Part shown: in pieces, positions 8,801 through 16,990 of the stretch
Position numbering within the stretch: position 1 is the first letter of the stretch
Layout: every line of letters starts with the position of its first letter
Assembly (NCBI GenBank): GCA_017963875.1
Contig: JAGCTA010000461.1
Span: forward strand, 1-25,523
From: Victivallales bacterium
Lineage (GTDB): Bacteria > Verrucomicrobiota > Lentisphaeria > Oligosphaerales > Oligosphaeraceae
DNA length: 25,523 nt
Reading direction: 5' to 3'
Notes under the pieces: model-generated
Database searches by the model: none
What the model saw: the letters and a program-made list of their open reading frames with translations, nothing else
What the model was told of the DNA's origin: nothing
Translations under genes and position numbers: made by a program

Positions 8801-9333
8801 TCTTCATCGACCATCCTGGAACCGAGTTGCGAGTCTGGCTCTGGCAGTCATGGGACTTCGGCATTGACGGCATTCTCGTCTGGTGCAGTAATCTGTGGCA
8901 TAGCGCCACCGCCTATCCTGATTCTCTCCAGAATCCATACGAAGACCCCATGGGATGGGTGACTGGATATGATGTGCCCAAAGGCGTCAGAAATCCATGG
9001 GGCAACGGTGACGGACGATTCCTCTACCCGCCAGAAAGCCTCCAGAACGGCCCGCAAGACACTGTTTCTTTCGACAAACCCGTTGATAGCATTCGCCTTG
9101 AAATGCTTCGTGACGGTATTGAGGACTATGAATATTTCGTCATGCTGAAACGCCTCCTCTCCCAAAAAGCGGACAAGTTGCCTCCCGAAAAGAAGGCCGC
9201 ATACGAAGACCTGCTCAAAGTCCCTGCGGATGTCTCCACAACGCTGACGGAGTTCACTCGCGCGCCTGAACCTCTGGAACTCCATCGTGCAAAACTAGCA
9301 AAGGCAATTGCTGAGGTTATCGCCATTCCATAA
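5872..9333 (+). CDS. Secreted GH123/DUF4091-like glycoside hydrolase with carbohydrate-binding modules
   Basis: A 1153-residue exported protein with signal peptide MTTKIPRLFCLVCILAISVIA and a good ribosome site (AAGGAG, 5856-5861). Residues about 22-145 form a CBM4/9-like beta-sandwich. Residues about 300-590 are beta-rich Ig-like segments. The catalytic part begins near residue 600 and contains YIYWFDEPDKKDYEFV, whose adjacent Asp897-Glu898 pair matches the Asp-Glu dyad of GH123 N-acetylgalactosaminidases. It ends with the DUF4091 signature RLEMLRDGIEDYEYFVMLKRL (around 1075-1095). A second CBM-like module (about 647-795) interrupts the barrel between its first strands and the catalytic dyad. 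The GH123 relation is from family knowledge; the real substrate is unknown. Amino-sugar cleavage would fit the neighbouring nagBA. Confidence 0.8.
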   Translation: MTTKIPRLFCLVCILAISVIAEPLIVSEWTPSNKNATSSNDGILSVRGNGEDCIYWLSPQKTFTPGTAYCISFLAKGDDASGNTLVSGPLCTNVDVGIPPAQWKRYSNIFAAPVTPKGENTRIRLGQWHLKGSASFSDLTIAPVMPVFLESNGIVLGDGERISTNEYLFQPFFNSPSRNFSRPLHKNNAIFNTSRWVFNDRLYIIYKFQLNGRKQLSGRVQASVHYHVGGVLKAEVSKDETQWIQIGTLDKKGLLDAQVPESFFPADTVFLKLSATTSESGDIRDAAPGSFQIGQLSYKATLTGPPVEITGTTSFFELPVQDDSLAVKVKDLGDAMPGDKSHVTLSVKNLKDSTLKLTPHIVLSLANSDIRLESNASSLTLKPQQEQEVTIPYSITDVGDWRMVIFLTESYSLATTINIPDYLRQDYGELLADEGKVAIWSTSSGWKIPRNRKPPQKRGTALKISAALNEAEAAQLVLTPHDALTNLTATATALNGPNGAVLPASAVEILNVYYHEVKIQSDSSSIKGFWPDALPPIKPGFSISANKTQPLWVRVTIPTNAVPGIYHGSINLKADGWQTSIPLEIEAYPFILPDKMTVKTAFGFYDSITWRYHGAKKIEDKRKILEMYWEHLGKHHISPYNPAPLDPCSIKLLGNNNQWNGGTRIKDAPKTGEYALEIVDNSTTGQQCATYNEPILLQNGSYAFSFDAKTATPNQQFMVTISSMDDQKQWISRNNKDFVFTGDVNWKSFSGEFKITNPLTKYIGITLRPTCWTEKMELTGTTTFANFSLRHIESDKSIVDVSSFKPADYHDFNILFNWDAWDKAVEHAFKTYHFDGMRFPLQGLGGGTFHSRNAPKLFGFTEGTPEYDHLIKIYFKGVEEHLAEKGLLGSAYIYWFDEPDKKDYEFVMNGFSKIKKYAPRLRRLLTEQVEPELIGGPNLWCPLTPAVTKESVAERHAAGDEYWWYVCTGPKAPYATLFIDHPGTELRVWLWQSWDFGIDGILVWCSNLWHSATAYPDSLQNPYEDPMGWVTGYDVPKGVRNPWGNGDGRFLYPPESLQNGPQDTVSFDKPVDSIRLEMLRDGIEDYEYFVMLKRLLSQKADKLPPEKKAAYEDLLKVPADVSTTLTEFTRAPEPLELHRAKLAKAIAEVIAIP

Positions 9334-9407
9334 TACATCATTGAGATGATAATTAATCTCTGTTTCTAGGTCCATAGTCATTTGCTTTCTTCAGGATATT
9401 TCCCACC

Positions 9408-12400
9408 ATGCGCCAAATCATCACATTTATCCTGCTTTCCTGCTTCATCCTTTGTGCCCAATACACGCGCGTTTTGCAACTTTCTCTGAATCCATCAGAG
9501 CCGCATCAAAACGCGACTGTATCCCTTGGCACCAAAGACGCAGCACCCGTGTTGACGCTCGCCTTTGGCGACAATCTTGCAATCAAAGATGCCTCTGGCC
9601 AAGCGTTGCTCAACACACCTCTTCCGTTGAAAAGTTCCTCGCAAATTCTTCAACTATGGTTCGCGAATGACCATACGCAGGTTGTGCTGGACGGACAAAT
9701 CGTCGCTTCTGGGAAAGCAGCAGGGAACATCCCACAACGCCCAACAATAGCATCCTCGCATTCTAAATTTACAGAAAAGGCGAAACCGCTCTTCCAACGA
9801 CTCTCTTCTTTGAATTTTCAGGATGATTTTGCACGCGCGGAGGAAAACGGCGAGGCGCTTTGGAAGCCGTTGTCTGGTCATTTTGCGCCGAATGCCTCTT
9901 TGAATCCAGGCAGTGCCCTAGGCGCATTCCAACTGTGGGGAAGCACCGAAAATAACTCCGAAGCCATCGCCGTCTCCACGACATCCCGCTGGTTCTGGCG
10001 TGACATCCGTTTCGGCGTATCCGCCATCATGCCGACCGAATCCCAAACATGGGGGCTCGTCTTCGCCTATAACTCCCCTGACGATTTTCTTCGTGCGGAA
10101 TTCGACCGAACCACTGCCGAAGCACGGCTTGTCCAAAGGTCTGCTGGAAAAGACGCGGTACTTCAACGTGGCAGAATCGTCATGACAACATCCTGGACGC
10201 GTGCGGAAATCATCGCAGCCAAAGGGGAAATCACTGTATTTTTCGGGGCGCAGAAACTCTTCACATACAAGGAAAACCGCAGTTTCGCTGGACAAATTGG
10301 ACTGTATCTGAAAAACGCACCGACGGCGTTCTTCGATGATGTGTCCGTGACTTCCTGCACCGTCTGCCCTGAACAACTGGATTCGCCTTTCGGCCCATGC
10401 GAACGTAACTGGTCGGACTTCTCTGACAAACAGTTCTTCACGGATGCCTATATGTCACATTGGGCTCATCCGCGCAGTTTTTGGAATGATGGCCCTGACA
10501 AGTTGCTCTGGTTTCGTTCACGCCTCTTCAACGACATCAGTTTTTCCTGGAAGGCGAAAGGCGCTTTGAAACCTGTTTCCGCCCTCCGACTTCGGATGTT
10601 CACAGATGACACGAAACCCGAAAGCGGCTTTCTGCTGACAGTCGCGGAAAGCAAGGCCGACCTGACTTTGGACGGAGCGAAACTTGCCGAAGCCCCCGCC
10701 CCCGCGACCATTTTCAACCATTTCTGTCAACGCGACGTCGGATTTCACGGCAACTTTCAATGACAAAGAGCGCATCAGTTGGAAGGCACCTTCGTTCGTC
10801 GAACGCAAAGGCTTCATTGCGACATCGCTTGGCCCTGCGGCAGGCGTCGCAAATCTAAACGCCCCCGACTGGCGCGACACCGCTCTCGTCTCCTCAAGCC
10901 ATCGTATGGATTACAGTTTCGAGCACGCGCCGACCGCCTGGTTTCCACAAGCAGGAGATTGGAAGGCGACCCACCGCTGGGCCTGCGTACCCAAATGGTC
11001 GTTCTTCGCAGGCAGGGGCACGCCAAGTCCTGCGGAAGTCGATAATGGCAATGCCGTCCTCTGGAACCTGCGTAAAATCTCGGGGGACTTTGACCTTGAA
11101 ATCTTCGCCGCGCCACTGGAAGGCACGCCGCAACGTGCACATTTCACCTACCCTCTCAACCTCAACCTATCTTTTGCGGTGGATGGGAGCAACCTTGATT
11201 CAGGCTATACGTTCATCAACGGCATCTACGACATGCCATCACGCCTTTTCCTGCATGACAAGCAGCTGGCAACCAATCAAGACCGCGTCATACCAACGCT
11301 GCGACTGCAAGAAAACGCATGGTACAACCGCGTCACGCGCGTCTGGCAGCATTTCCGTATCCAGCGCCGCAATGGCCGAATCCTTGTCGATTCTGCCTCG
11401 AACGGCGACCATGCGGAATATCTTCCGCTTAAACGCGTCTTCGACCAACCAGATAGCCTAGATGCTGCGAAACCTTCTCAATTTGCGGTCTGGGCTTGGG
11501 GAGGCAACGGCCTGGCCATCGCTCGTGCCACGCTGTCATTTCAAAACTCCCCTGGCGGTGCCCTCCCCCCTGCGGATGTCCCACGGTCCAAAGTCATCAA
11601 GGGCGACAGCAAGACCGAACCAGAGTCCTACACACGCGTCCACAACCCGATTTCAGGCGGACAGTTTGTCACTGTGCTGCATGATACGCCGTTTGAACTA
11701 AACAAACTGAATCACCTGGAAATGCTTGTCCGCCCTGCCAAAAACACGCATCTGAGCCTCTTCGCCACCATCAACGGAAATGCATTCGAGACAATCATCA
11801 ACGGACCGAAGATTACCAGAGACTATGCGTGCCTTTTAGAAGATACAGTCACCCCCGCAGAGGGAATGCCAGGCTGGCTGAAGTTGGACGTTCTGATGGA
11901 TTCACATAAACTAAGCAACTATTTCCGCCCTGATGAGCCGCTCGTCTGCACATCCATCGCGATTGCAAGTCCGTATGACACTGTCGAGGAAATCGCAGGG
12001 CTTGGCGTCAATCCACGCGGAGCCACGCTGGACTATACGCCTATAAAACTGTCTTTTTCACGGATAATGTATAAAATGGCACCTCCACGTTCAATCATTG
12101 CAAATGCGCACGGACGTCGTCTAATGGTTGATTTTGAGGACGATATGGGCGAATTCCAACGTTTCGGCGGTCATGACGGAGCCGCATTGATTCGCGTTCT
12201 GCGACCGCTAAAACAGCCCGTCGGCCTCCCTGACAAGGTATTGCGTTTGCTCAACCAGAATATCGGCGGCACGGCTGGCGCGACAATTACCGCCACGCCG
12301 TTCAACCTCACGGCGTTCCCCAAAATCGGTTTCGACTACGCAATTCCACAAGGCTATGAACTTAATCTCATCGCCGTCACAGACAGTGGTTGCTTTGAAA

Positions 12401-13737
12401 TCAAGTTGACGGGCGCAGACCACACGTGGCCGATTGTCGGAGACGCAAAAGTCACGCAGGACGGCCAGTGGCATCACACGGAAATCGACCTCGAAGCCAT
12501 GCTCAAGCCACGTTTGAAAGAGCCTTTTGTCATTCGTAAACTCATCTTCGCGGACTCCAACCGAATGTCAACCTATCAGAGACTCGCATTCTTCATTGAC
12601 AATTTCCAGTTCATCCCGCGCCTCGCCAACGGCGACAAAATATCCTTTACAAACGACGGAACAAACGATAAAGATATGGCTCTGGCAGTCTGTTGCGACA
12701 AATCACCGAACACTGCCCCAGACATCAAGACCGCCGTTGCTGCCAACGAAGTCCCCTTGGCAATTCCCGCCGACGGTGCCACATGGCTCCACATCATTCG
12801 AACAAGCAACGGAAAACCTTATTTGACAAAACACCTGCGAATTGAGACCGCTGCCGCGCCTGTCAAAAACGATGTCCCAGCGCAGCAAAAAGCCACCGTT
12901 GCGCTCCAGCCGCCTCTTATCTCGTACATTCCGTCAGACAGACTTGTGCGTGATACGTTTGAACTTCCTGCAGGAATGTCTGAAAACGCAGAAGTCATGG
13001 GCGGCTTTGAAATCCGCCGTCAAGCCTGGGCAATTCGTAACACAGATACCGCCGCGACGGGAACGGCCTGTGGCGAACTAGTCAACCTCAATCCAGGCGA
13101 CTTCTGCTCCATTTTCTTCCGCAAGGCCGCATGGGACGTCAACCGCTGGCCATGTTTCTCCTTCAACTACCGTTTCCGCCAATCTGGCTGCGCACTCGTC
13201 CTTTCGCTCCTCGTCAACGATGCCATGACCATCGTCGAATGGACGGGCAAGGACAGACATGGCAGTTATTTCACCGAAGGTCTCGTCGGCAAGACTAATG
13301 AATACGCCATTCAGGACGGGCAGTGGCATGAATCCGTCTGCGACCTGCGTTCGCAATTGCTGAAGACACGCTTCGCCAAATCCATTCCGCCAACAGGAAT
13401 CACTGCCACGGAACTTTCGACCTGGGCGACAAACCACCATGGCGGTGGCTACAGCAATCCCGCCGATGCCCGTGTCTATATCGACAACTTCACCATCTAT
13501 TCCAATCATGGAAAGAATCCTGCCTTCGAGTGGCAGCAACGCGTAACGGACGCGGGCTATGCCGTCATTTTCGACCAGAAGCCCGATACCATCCCAGAGG
13601 AAAAAGTCACGCAGAAAGAATCTCGAAGCGAGTACAAAGACGTTGCTCCTGGCACGTGGTTCATCCATGTCCGCACACAGGACAAGTCAGGCGCTTGGAG
13701 TGCGGCAGCACACAAGAGAATTATTATTGAAAAATAA
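9408..13737 (+). pseudogene. Secreted LamG-like multidomain protein, frameshifted
   Basis: Two overlapping frames read as one protein: 9408-10763 (signal peptide MRQIITFILLSCFILCAQ plus a LamG/DUF1080-like beta-sandwich, about residues 135-310) and about 10684-13737. The second frame continues with another concanavalin-like domain (TAWFPQAGDWKATHRWACVPKW type), further carbohydrate-binding-like sandwiches, and a C-terminal Ig-like domain ending WFIHVRTQDKSGAWS. Removing one base restores a single frame of 1442 residues. The second frame has only a TTG start with no ribosome site and begins mid-domain, so it is not a separate gene. The break lies between 10666 and 10763, most likely in the C5-G-C5 tract at 10693-10703. 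Ribosome site AGGAT precedes ATG 9408. It probably binds or presents glycans for its neighbour; no catalytic motif was recognised. Decay, sequencing error or slippage could explain the break. Confidence 0.75.
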
Positions 13738-13745
13738 GAATTGCC

Positions 13746-13970
13746 ATGAGAAGTGAACAAGATAATAAAATAGATTTTATTGTTGTTTGCATAAACGACT
13801 TTGCAGATAAGCATCACATTCATTATGTAGATTCATTTAACTATTTGTCTCAATATGGTGCATTGGATTTTATTGAGAAGTACTACGATGTCGAACACAC
13901 GTTGCCGTTTCAAGATGTCCTCGAGGACATGTCAGCCATCTGCCGCCAGCATGGAGGAACGCTCGCATGA
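13746..13970 (+). CDS. DUF3791 family small protein
   Basis: A 74-residue, mainly helical protein matching the DUF3791 pattern: FIVVCINDFADKHHIHYVDSF, then YLSQYGALDFIEKYYDVEHT (about residues 33-52) and a C-terminal DVLEDMSAICRQHGG. No enzyme motif is visible. It begins 8 bases after the preceding stop with no clear ribosome site, and its TGA overlaps the ATG of the DUF3990 gene, so the pair are coupled. DUF3791 genes commonly sit beside DUF3990 genes, which suggests a partner or antidote role; that role is inference. The first half of the gene is AT-rich and the second half GC-rich like the host, a sign of recombination or foreign origin. Confidence 0.75.
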   Translation: MRSEQDNKIDFIVVCINDFADKHHIHYVDSFNYLSQYGALDFIEKYYDVEHTLPFQDVLEDMSAICRQHGGTLA

Positions 13971-14467
13971 TCCTATATCATGGCTCAAATACATCCATTG
14001 ACGAAATCGACCTCGAAAAATGCAGGCCTAATAAGGACTTTGGACAAGGTTTCTATACTACTTCCATTTTTGATCAAGCGCTGAAAATGGCCCGAAGAGT
14101 TGCGAAAAGATTCGGGGGCACACCATGTGTGACTTCTTTTCAATTTGATGAAAACATCCTGTCATCATCTGATCTTTCTATAAAGAGATTTATCACACCA
14201 GACGTAAATTGGGCAATGTTTGTCATGCACAACCGTTCGGGGGGAATTAACCCAAACAGCGAATATACTGATAACAATCTTGATGGACGCTATGATATTG
14301 TCATTGGCCCTGTTGCCAATGATGATCTATCACTGATTTTTCGTTTATTTGAGCGTGGAATTATCAGTTTGGACATGCTTATCTCAGAAATGAAATTTCG
14401 TGACATGACCAATCAGTATTCATTTCATTCACAACGTGCTGCATCTTTATTAAAGAGGATAAACTGA
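13967..14467 (+). CDS. DUF3990 protein, ADP-ribosyltransferase-like candidate toxin
   Basis: A 166-residue cytoplasmic protein. The N-terminus shows the DUF3990 hallmarks: ILYHGS (residues 2-7), DFGQGFYTT (24-32) and Gln37-Ala38 in a following helix. These resemble the His-Tyr NAD-binding core of the ADP-ribosyltransferase superfamily, in which DUF3990 is placed by fold. A conserved catalytic Glu at the usual third position is not evident to me, so activity is not proven. A strong Shine-Dalgarno (GGAGGA, 13953-13958) sits 8 bases before the ATG, and the next gene's ATG follows the stop directly. Base composition is clearly AT-richer than flanking genes. A toxin or phage-defence effector is the favoured reading; a housekeeping modifier cannot be excluded. 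Confidence 0.75.
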   Translation: MILYHGSNTSIDEIDLEKCRPNKDFGQGFYTTSIFDQALKMARRVAKRFGGTPCVTSFQFDENILSSSDLSIKRFITPDVNWAMFVMHNRSGGINPNSEYTDNNLDGRYDIVIGPVANDDLSLIFRLFERGIISLDMLISEMKFRDMTNQYSFHSQRAASLLKRIN

Positions 14468-14710
14468 ATGGATGTAAAACAAGACAAGATAAAGCAGTTA
14501 ATCGAATTCTCAATTCAGGATGTTGTCAGATTGTTGATTTCTGAACGCAAGATATCCATATTGGAAGGAATCAGGATTGTTTATCAATCTGAATTATTCC
14601 CCAAACTACTGGATTCAGAGACTGGTCTGTACCTTGAAAGTCCTCAATATCTCTACGATATACTTAAAGATGAATTGAAATACGGCAAACTCGTTCAAAA
14701 CGAGATTTAA
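14468..14710 (+). CDS. Small protein partner of the DUF3990 gene
   Basis: An 80-residue acidic helical protein. Its pattern SERKISILEGIRIVYQSELFPKLLDSETGLYLES is typical of small proteins encoded next to DUF3990/DUF3791 genes in Firmicutes and Bacteroidetes, and may itself belong to a DUF3791-like group. The ATG abuts the DUF3990 stop (zero spacing), with AGAGGA at 14454-14459 as ribosome site. AT-rich like its neighbour. Together with the 74-residue protein upstream it brackets the candidate toxin. Whether one or both neutralise it cannot be told from sequence. Confidence 0.65.
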   Translation: MDVKQDKIKQLIEFSIQDVVRLLISERKISILEGIRIVYQSELFPKLLDSETGLYLESPQYLYDILKDELKYGKLVQNEI

Positions 14711-14712
14711 GC

Positions 14713-14743
14713 AAAGATAAATGCTTTCGCTCTTTATCTTTTT
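14713..14743. terminator. Bidirectional terminator between convergent genes
   Basis: AAAGATAAA (14713-14721) is complementary to TTTATCTTT (14733-14741), with an 11-base loop and T-rich flanks on the + strand and T-rich complement on the other. It lies between the three-gene cassette and the convergent permease, and its right arm overlaps the permease stop codon (14734-14736). Confidence 0.55.
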
Positions 14744-15669
14744 CTCAGTAGCATCCAGAGAAAGAACGGTCCACCAAGGAGTGCTGTGACGATTCCGACG
14801 GGCAGTTCGGAAGGGGCTAGAATCACACGGCCCAGAGCATCGCAGAATACAAGAAGCGTTCCCCCAAAAAGCAGACTTACGGGAACCAACCGACGGTGGT
14901 TCGCCCCAATCAACAGCCTGCCTACATGTGGGCTGACCATGCCGACAAAGCCAATCGGGCCACAGATGGCAACAATGCAGCCTACCGTCAGCGAAACCGC
15001 GATGTGCAACAGCAGTTTAGTGCGGGCAAGCGAAACGCCTCGGCTGGCGGCAAAGTCGTCGCCGATGGCAAGCAGGTTCAGGGCATCCGCATTGACGGCG
15101 ATGACAGCGCCGCCAATGGCGCAGATGCATGCGAGAAGCGCCACCTCGCCATAATCATACACATCCAAGCTTCCCATCAGCCATCGCATCACCTGCATGA
15201 CCTCCCCTGCCGTACCGATGTACTGCAAAAACATAATGACGCTTGAAAAGAAAAAACTGACGGCCACGCCTGCCAAAAGCAATACATCATCGCCGCCTCG
15301 ATGGCGCAGTTTCGACACGCCTGTAATCAGAAAAAACGCCCCTATCGCCCCAAGAAAAGCGGCAATGTTCTGAATTCCAATGCCCGTCAGATGAAGTTGA
15401 ACCGCGATTGCGACACCTAGTGCAGCACCGCCTGACACGCCAAGCGTGTACGGAGTCGCAAGGACATTGCGAAAAAGTCCCTGGTAGCACATTCCGCACA
15501 GAGAAAGCCCCGCACCTGCAAGAAAACCTGCAAGCACTCTCGGCACGCGTATGCGCCAGAACACTGTTGGAACGTCAATGCTGACGCTCCCGACAAACGG
15601 TGCCGCAAGAACAACAAGCACGCAGCATACTGCTCCAACGAATAATTTGATGGATTGTCTTTTGAGCAT
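14734..15669 (-). CDS. FecCD/BtuC-family ABC transporter permease
   Basis: An inner-membrane permease subunit of 311 residues for iron-siderophore or corrinoid import. It has about nine hydrophobic segments and family signatures: RVPRVLAGFLAGAGLSLCGMCYQGLFRNVLATPYTLGVSGGA near the N-terminus and GPIGFVGMVSPHVGRLLIG (about residues 240-258), the loop that contacts the ATPase, followed by LPVGIVTALLGGPFFLWMLLRKR at the end. It is the only minus-strand gene, and no BtuD-type ATPase or BtuF-type binding protein is encoded in the window. The nearby cobalamin riboswitch and BtuB-like receptor favour cobamide as substrate, but siderophore or heme import cannot be excluded. Confidence 0.9.
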   Translation of the reverse strand: MLKRQSIKLFVGAVCCVLVVLAAPFVGSVSIDVPTVFWRIRVPRVLAGFLAGAGLSLCGMCYQGLFRNVLATPYTLGVSGGAALGVAIAVQLHLTGIGIQNIAAFLGAIGAFFLITGVSKLRHRGGDDVLLLAGVAVSFFFSSVIMFLQYIGTAGEVMQVMRWLMGSLDVYDYGEVALLACICAIGGAVIAVNADALNLLAIGDDFAASRGVSLARTKLLLHIAVSLTVGCIVAICGPIGFVGMVSPHVGRLLIGANHRRLVPVSLLFGGTLLVFCDALGRVILAPSELPVGIVTALLGGPFFLWMLLRKR

Positions 15670-15955
15670 TTATGATACATAAGACCTTGTGTTTCAAAAA
15701 TCGTGGATTTCAGTATCGCCCAATTCCACAAGCGAGCAGGCTCTAGAAAAAGCATATACTGGATTCCCTCTATGCAAACGACTGTTCAGAAAATCTAATA
15801 TAGTATGTTCGATTTGCAAATATATCTGTCCCAGTTATAATTTGATGCCAGTGGCTCGTCTTCATTCCATTGTCCATCTGATAGTTGATTTTTCCCAATT
15901 CATGGATACATTAACTCTAAAATAATAGAGTATTAGGATTTCATGACATGGCAAG
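15670..15955. other. Divergent intergenic control region
   Basis: An AT-rich gap of 286 bases between the minus-strand permease and the plus-strand Fe-S operon; both promoters must lie here. Visible elements are a perfect 10-bp palindrome ATTTGCAAAT (15812-15821), a weak TTGATT/TACATT promoter-like pair (15885-15890 and 15907-15912), and an inverted repeat ACTCTA/TAGAGT (15914-15919 and 15926-15931) just before the operon start. No second cobalamin riboswitch was found on either strand, and no RNA gene was recognised. Confidence 0.4.
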
Positions 15956-16972
15956 ATGAAATTTCAGGTCGGATATCAAAACAATCACCGTCTAGTTGAG
16001 TATCTACTCAAGCACAGGGAAACTGTTTCTGAAGTCTATTTTCCCTGGGGGGATTTCACTACTGGACGCGGTGTCATTCCCGACGATTCATTCCGCCAAA
16101 ACTTAACCGCTGATTTGCAGTCATTCGCCGCAGCAAAAATCCGTCTGACGCTTCTTCTAAACGGCAACTGCTATGGACAACGCGCCCTGGCGCGCTCCTT
16201 CTTCCAGAAACTCGGCGACACCGTCGATTTTCTCGCAGAGACATACGGAATTTCAGGCGTTACAACGGCATCGCCGCTGATAGCGCGATTTTTGAAAAAT
16301 AACTTTCCGCAATTGGAAATCCGCGCCTCCATCAACATGGAAATCGGAACAACGGAAGGCATTGAATATGTAGAAGACTATTTTGACAGTTTTTACCTGA
16401 AACGCGAGTTCAACTACGACAGAAATGTCATCCTGCGCATGCGCGATTTCTGCCATTCGAAAGGCAAGAAACTCTATATGCTTGCCAACAGTGGCTGCCT
16501 CAATTTCTGCTCTGCGCGGACATTCCACGACAACCTTGTCGCACATCAGCACGAAGTGGCAGAAATGGACAACGCCTTCGATTTCCACGGCGAATGCACA
16601 AGTTATCTCAAAAAAGATAATCATATGGAAGAACTGCTCTCAAAATCAAACTTCATCCGCCCTGAGGATATTCACCTATATGAAGACCTCTGCGACGGCA
16701 TGAAACTGGCAACGCGGACAAACTTCAACCCACTGGCGGTGGTCACTGCCTATTTTTCAGCCATGTGGCACGGCAATCTGCTTGATTTGACCGAACCTGC
16801 TCACTCTGAACTGTTGCATCCTGCAATCATCGACAACAAAAAAATCGCTGACGACTTCGCAGAACATCGCATGACGTGCAACCATGACTGCAACGCTTGC
16901 GGCTACTGCCGCAACGTACAGGCAAAAGCGACCGTCACATTGAATGAAAACCAAACACAACTCATGGAATAA
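15956..16972 (+). CDS. U32 peptidase-like Cys-rich Fe-S protein
   Basis: A 338-residue protein resembling the U32 family (RlhA, TrhP and UbiU/UbiV group), whose members are mostly not peptidases but Fe-S proteins in anaerobic hydroxylation or RNA modification. It shows YFPWGDFTTGRG near residue 29, ASINMEIGTTEG in the barrel, LYMLANSGCLNFC (Cys181, Cys185) followed by His-rich FHDNLVAHQHE, and a C-terminal cluster with Cys308, Cys312, Cys315 and Cys318 (CX3CX2CX2C), enough to hold a [4Fe-4S] centre. It is the first gene of an operon with three Fe-S reductase-like proteins, separated from the next by 18 bases. Start ATG 15956 has only a weak ribosome site. The reaction and substrate are unknown. 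Confidence 0.75.
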   Translation: MKFQVGYQNNHRLVEYLLKHRETVSEVYFPWGDFTTGRGVIPDDSFRQNLTADLQSFAAAKIRLTLLLNGNCYGQRALARSFFQKLGDTVDFLAETYGISGVTTASPLIARFLKNNFPQLEIRASINMEIGTTEGIEYVEDYFDSFYLKREFNYDRNVILRMRDFCHSKGKKLYMLANSGCLNFCSARTFHDNLVAHQHEVAEMDNAFDFHGECTSYLKKDNHMEELLSKSNFIRPEDIHLYEDLCDGMKLATRTNFNPLAVVTAYFSAMWHGNLLDLTEPAHSELLHPAIIDNKKIADDFAEHRMTCNHDCNACGYCRNVQAKATVTLNENQTQLME

Positions 16973-16990
16973 TAACCAAGGGAAACGCAA

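Noticed and set aside
13078..13668. Minus-strand open frame of 196 codons
   Set aside because: Antisense to the C-terminal domains of the LamG-like protein; no family pattern.
10684..13737. A separate gene starting at TTG 10684
   Set aside because: No ribosome site, no signal peptide, and it begins mid-domain; removing one base joins it to the upstream frame.
13746..14710. Prophage or insertion-sequence remnant carrying the small-gene cassette
   Set aside because: No transposase, integrase, terminal inverted repeats or target duplication could be seen at its edges; only composition hints at transfer.
15812..15821. Palindrome ATTTGCAAAT as a regulator site
   Set aside because: Ten bases of AT-rich palindrome occur often by chance; kept only as a note within the intergenic entry.
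15670..15955. A second cobalamin riboswitch upstream of the permease
   Set aside because: Neither strand shows the B12 box or the conserved core; only short palindromes are present.
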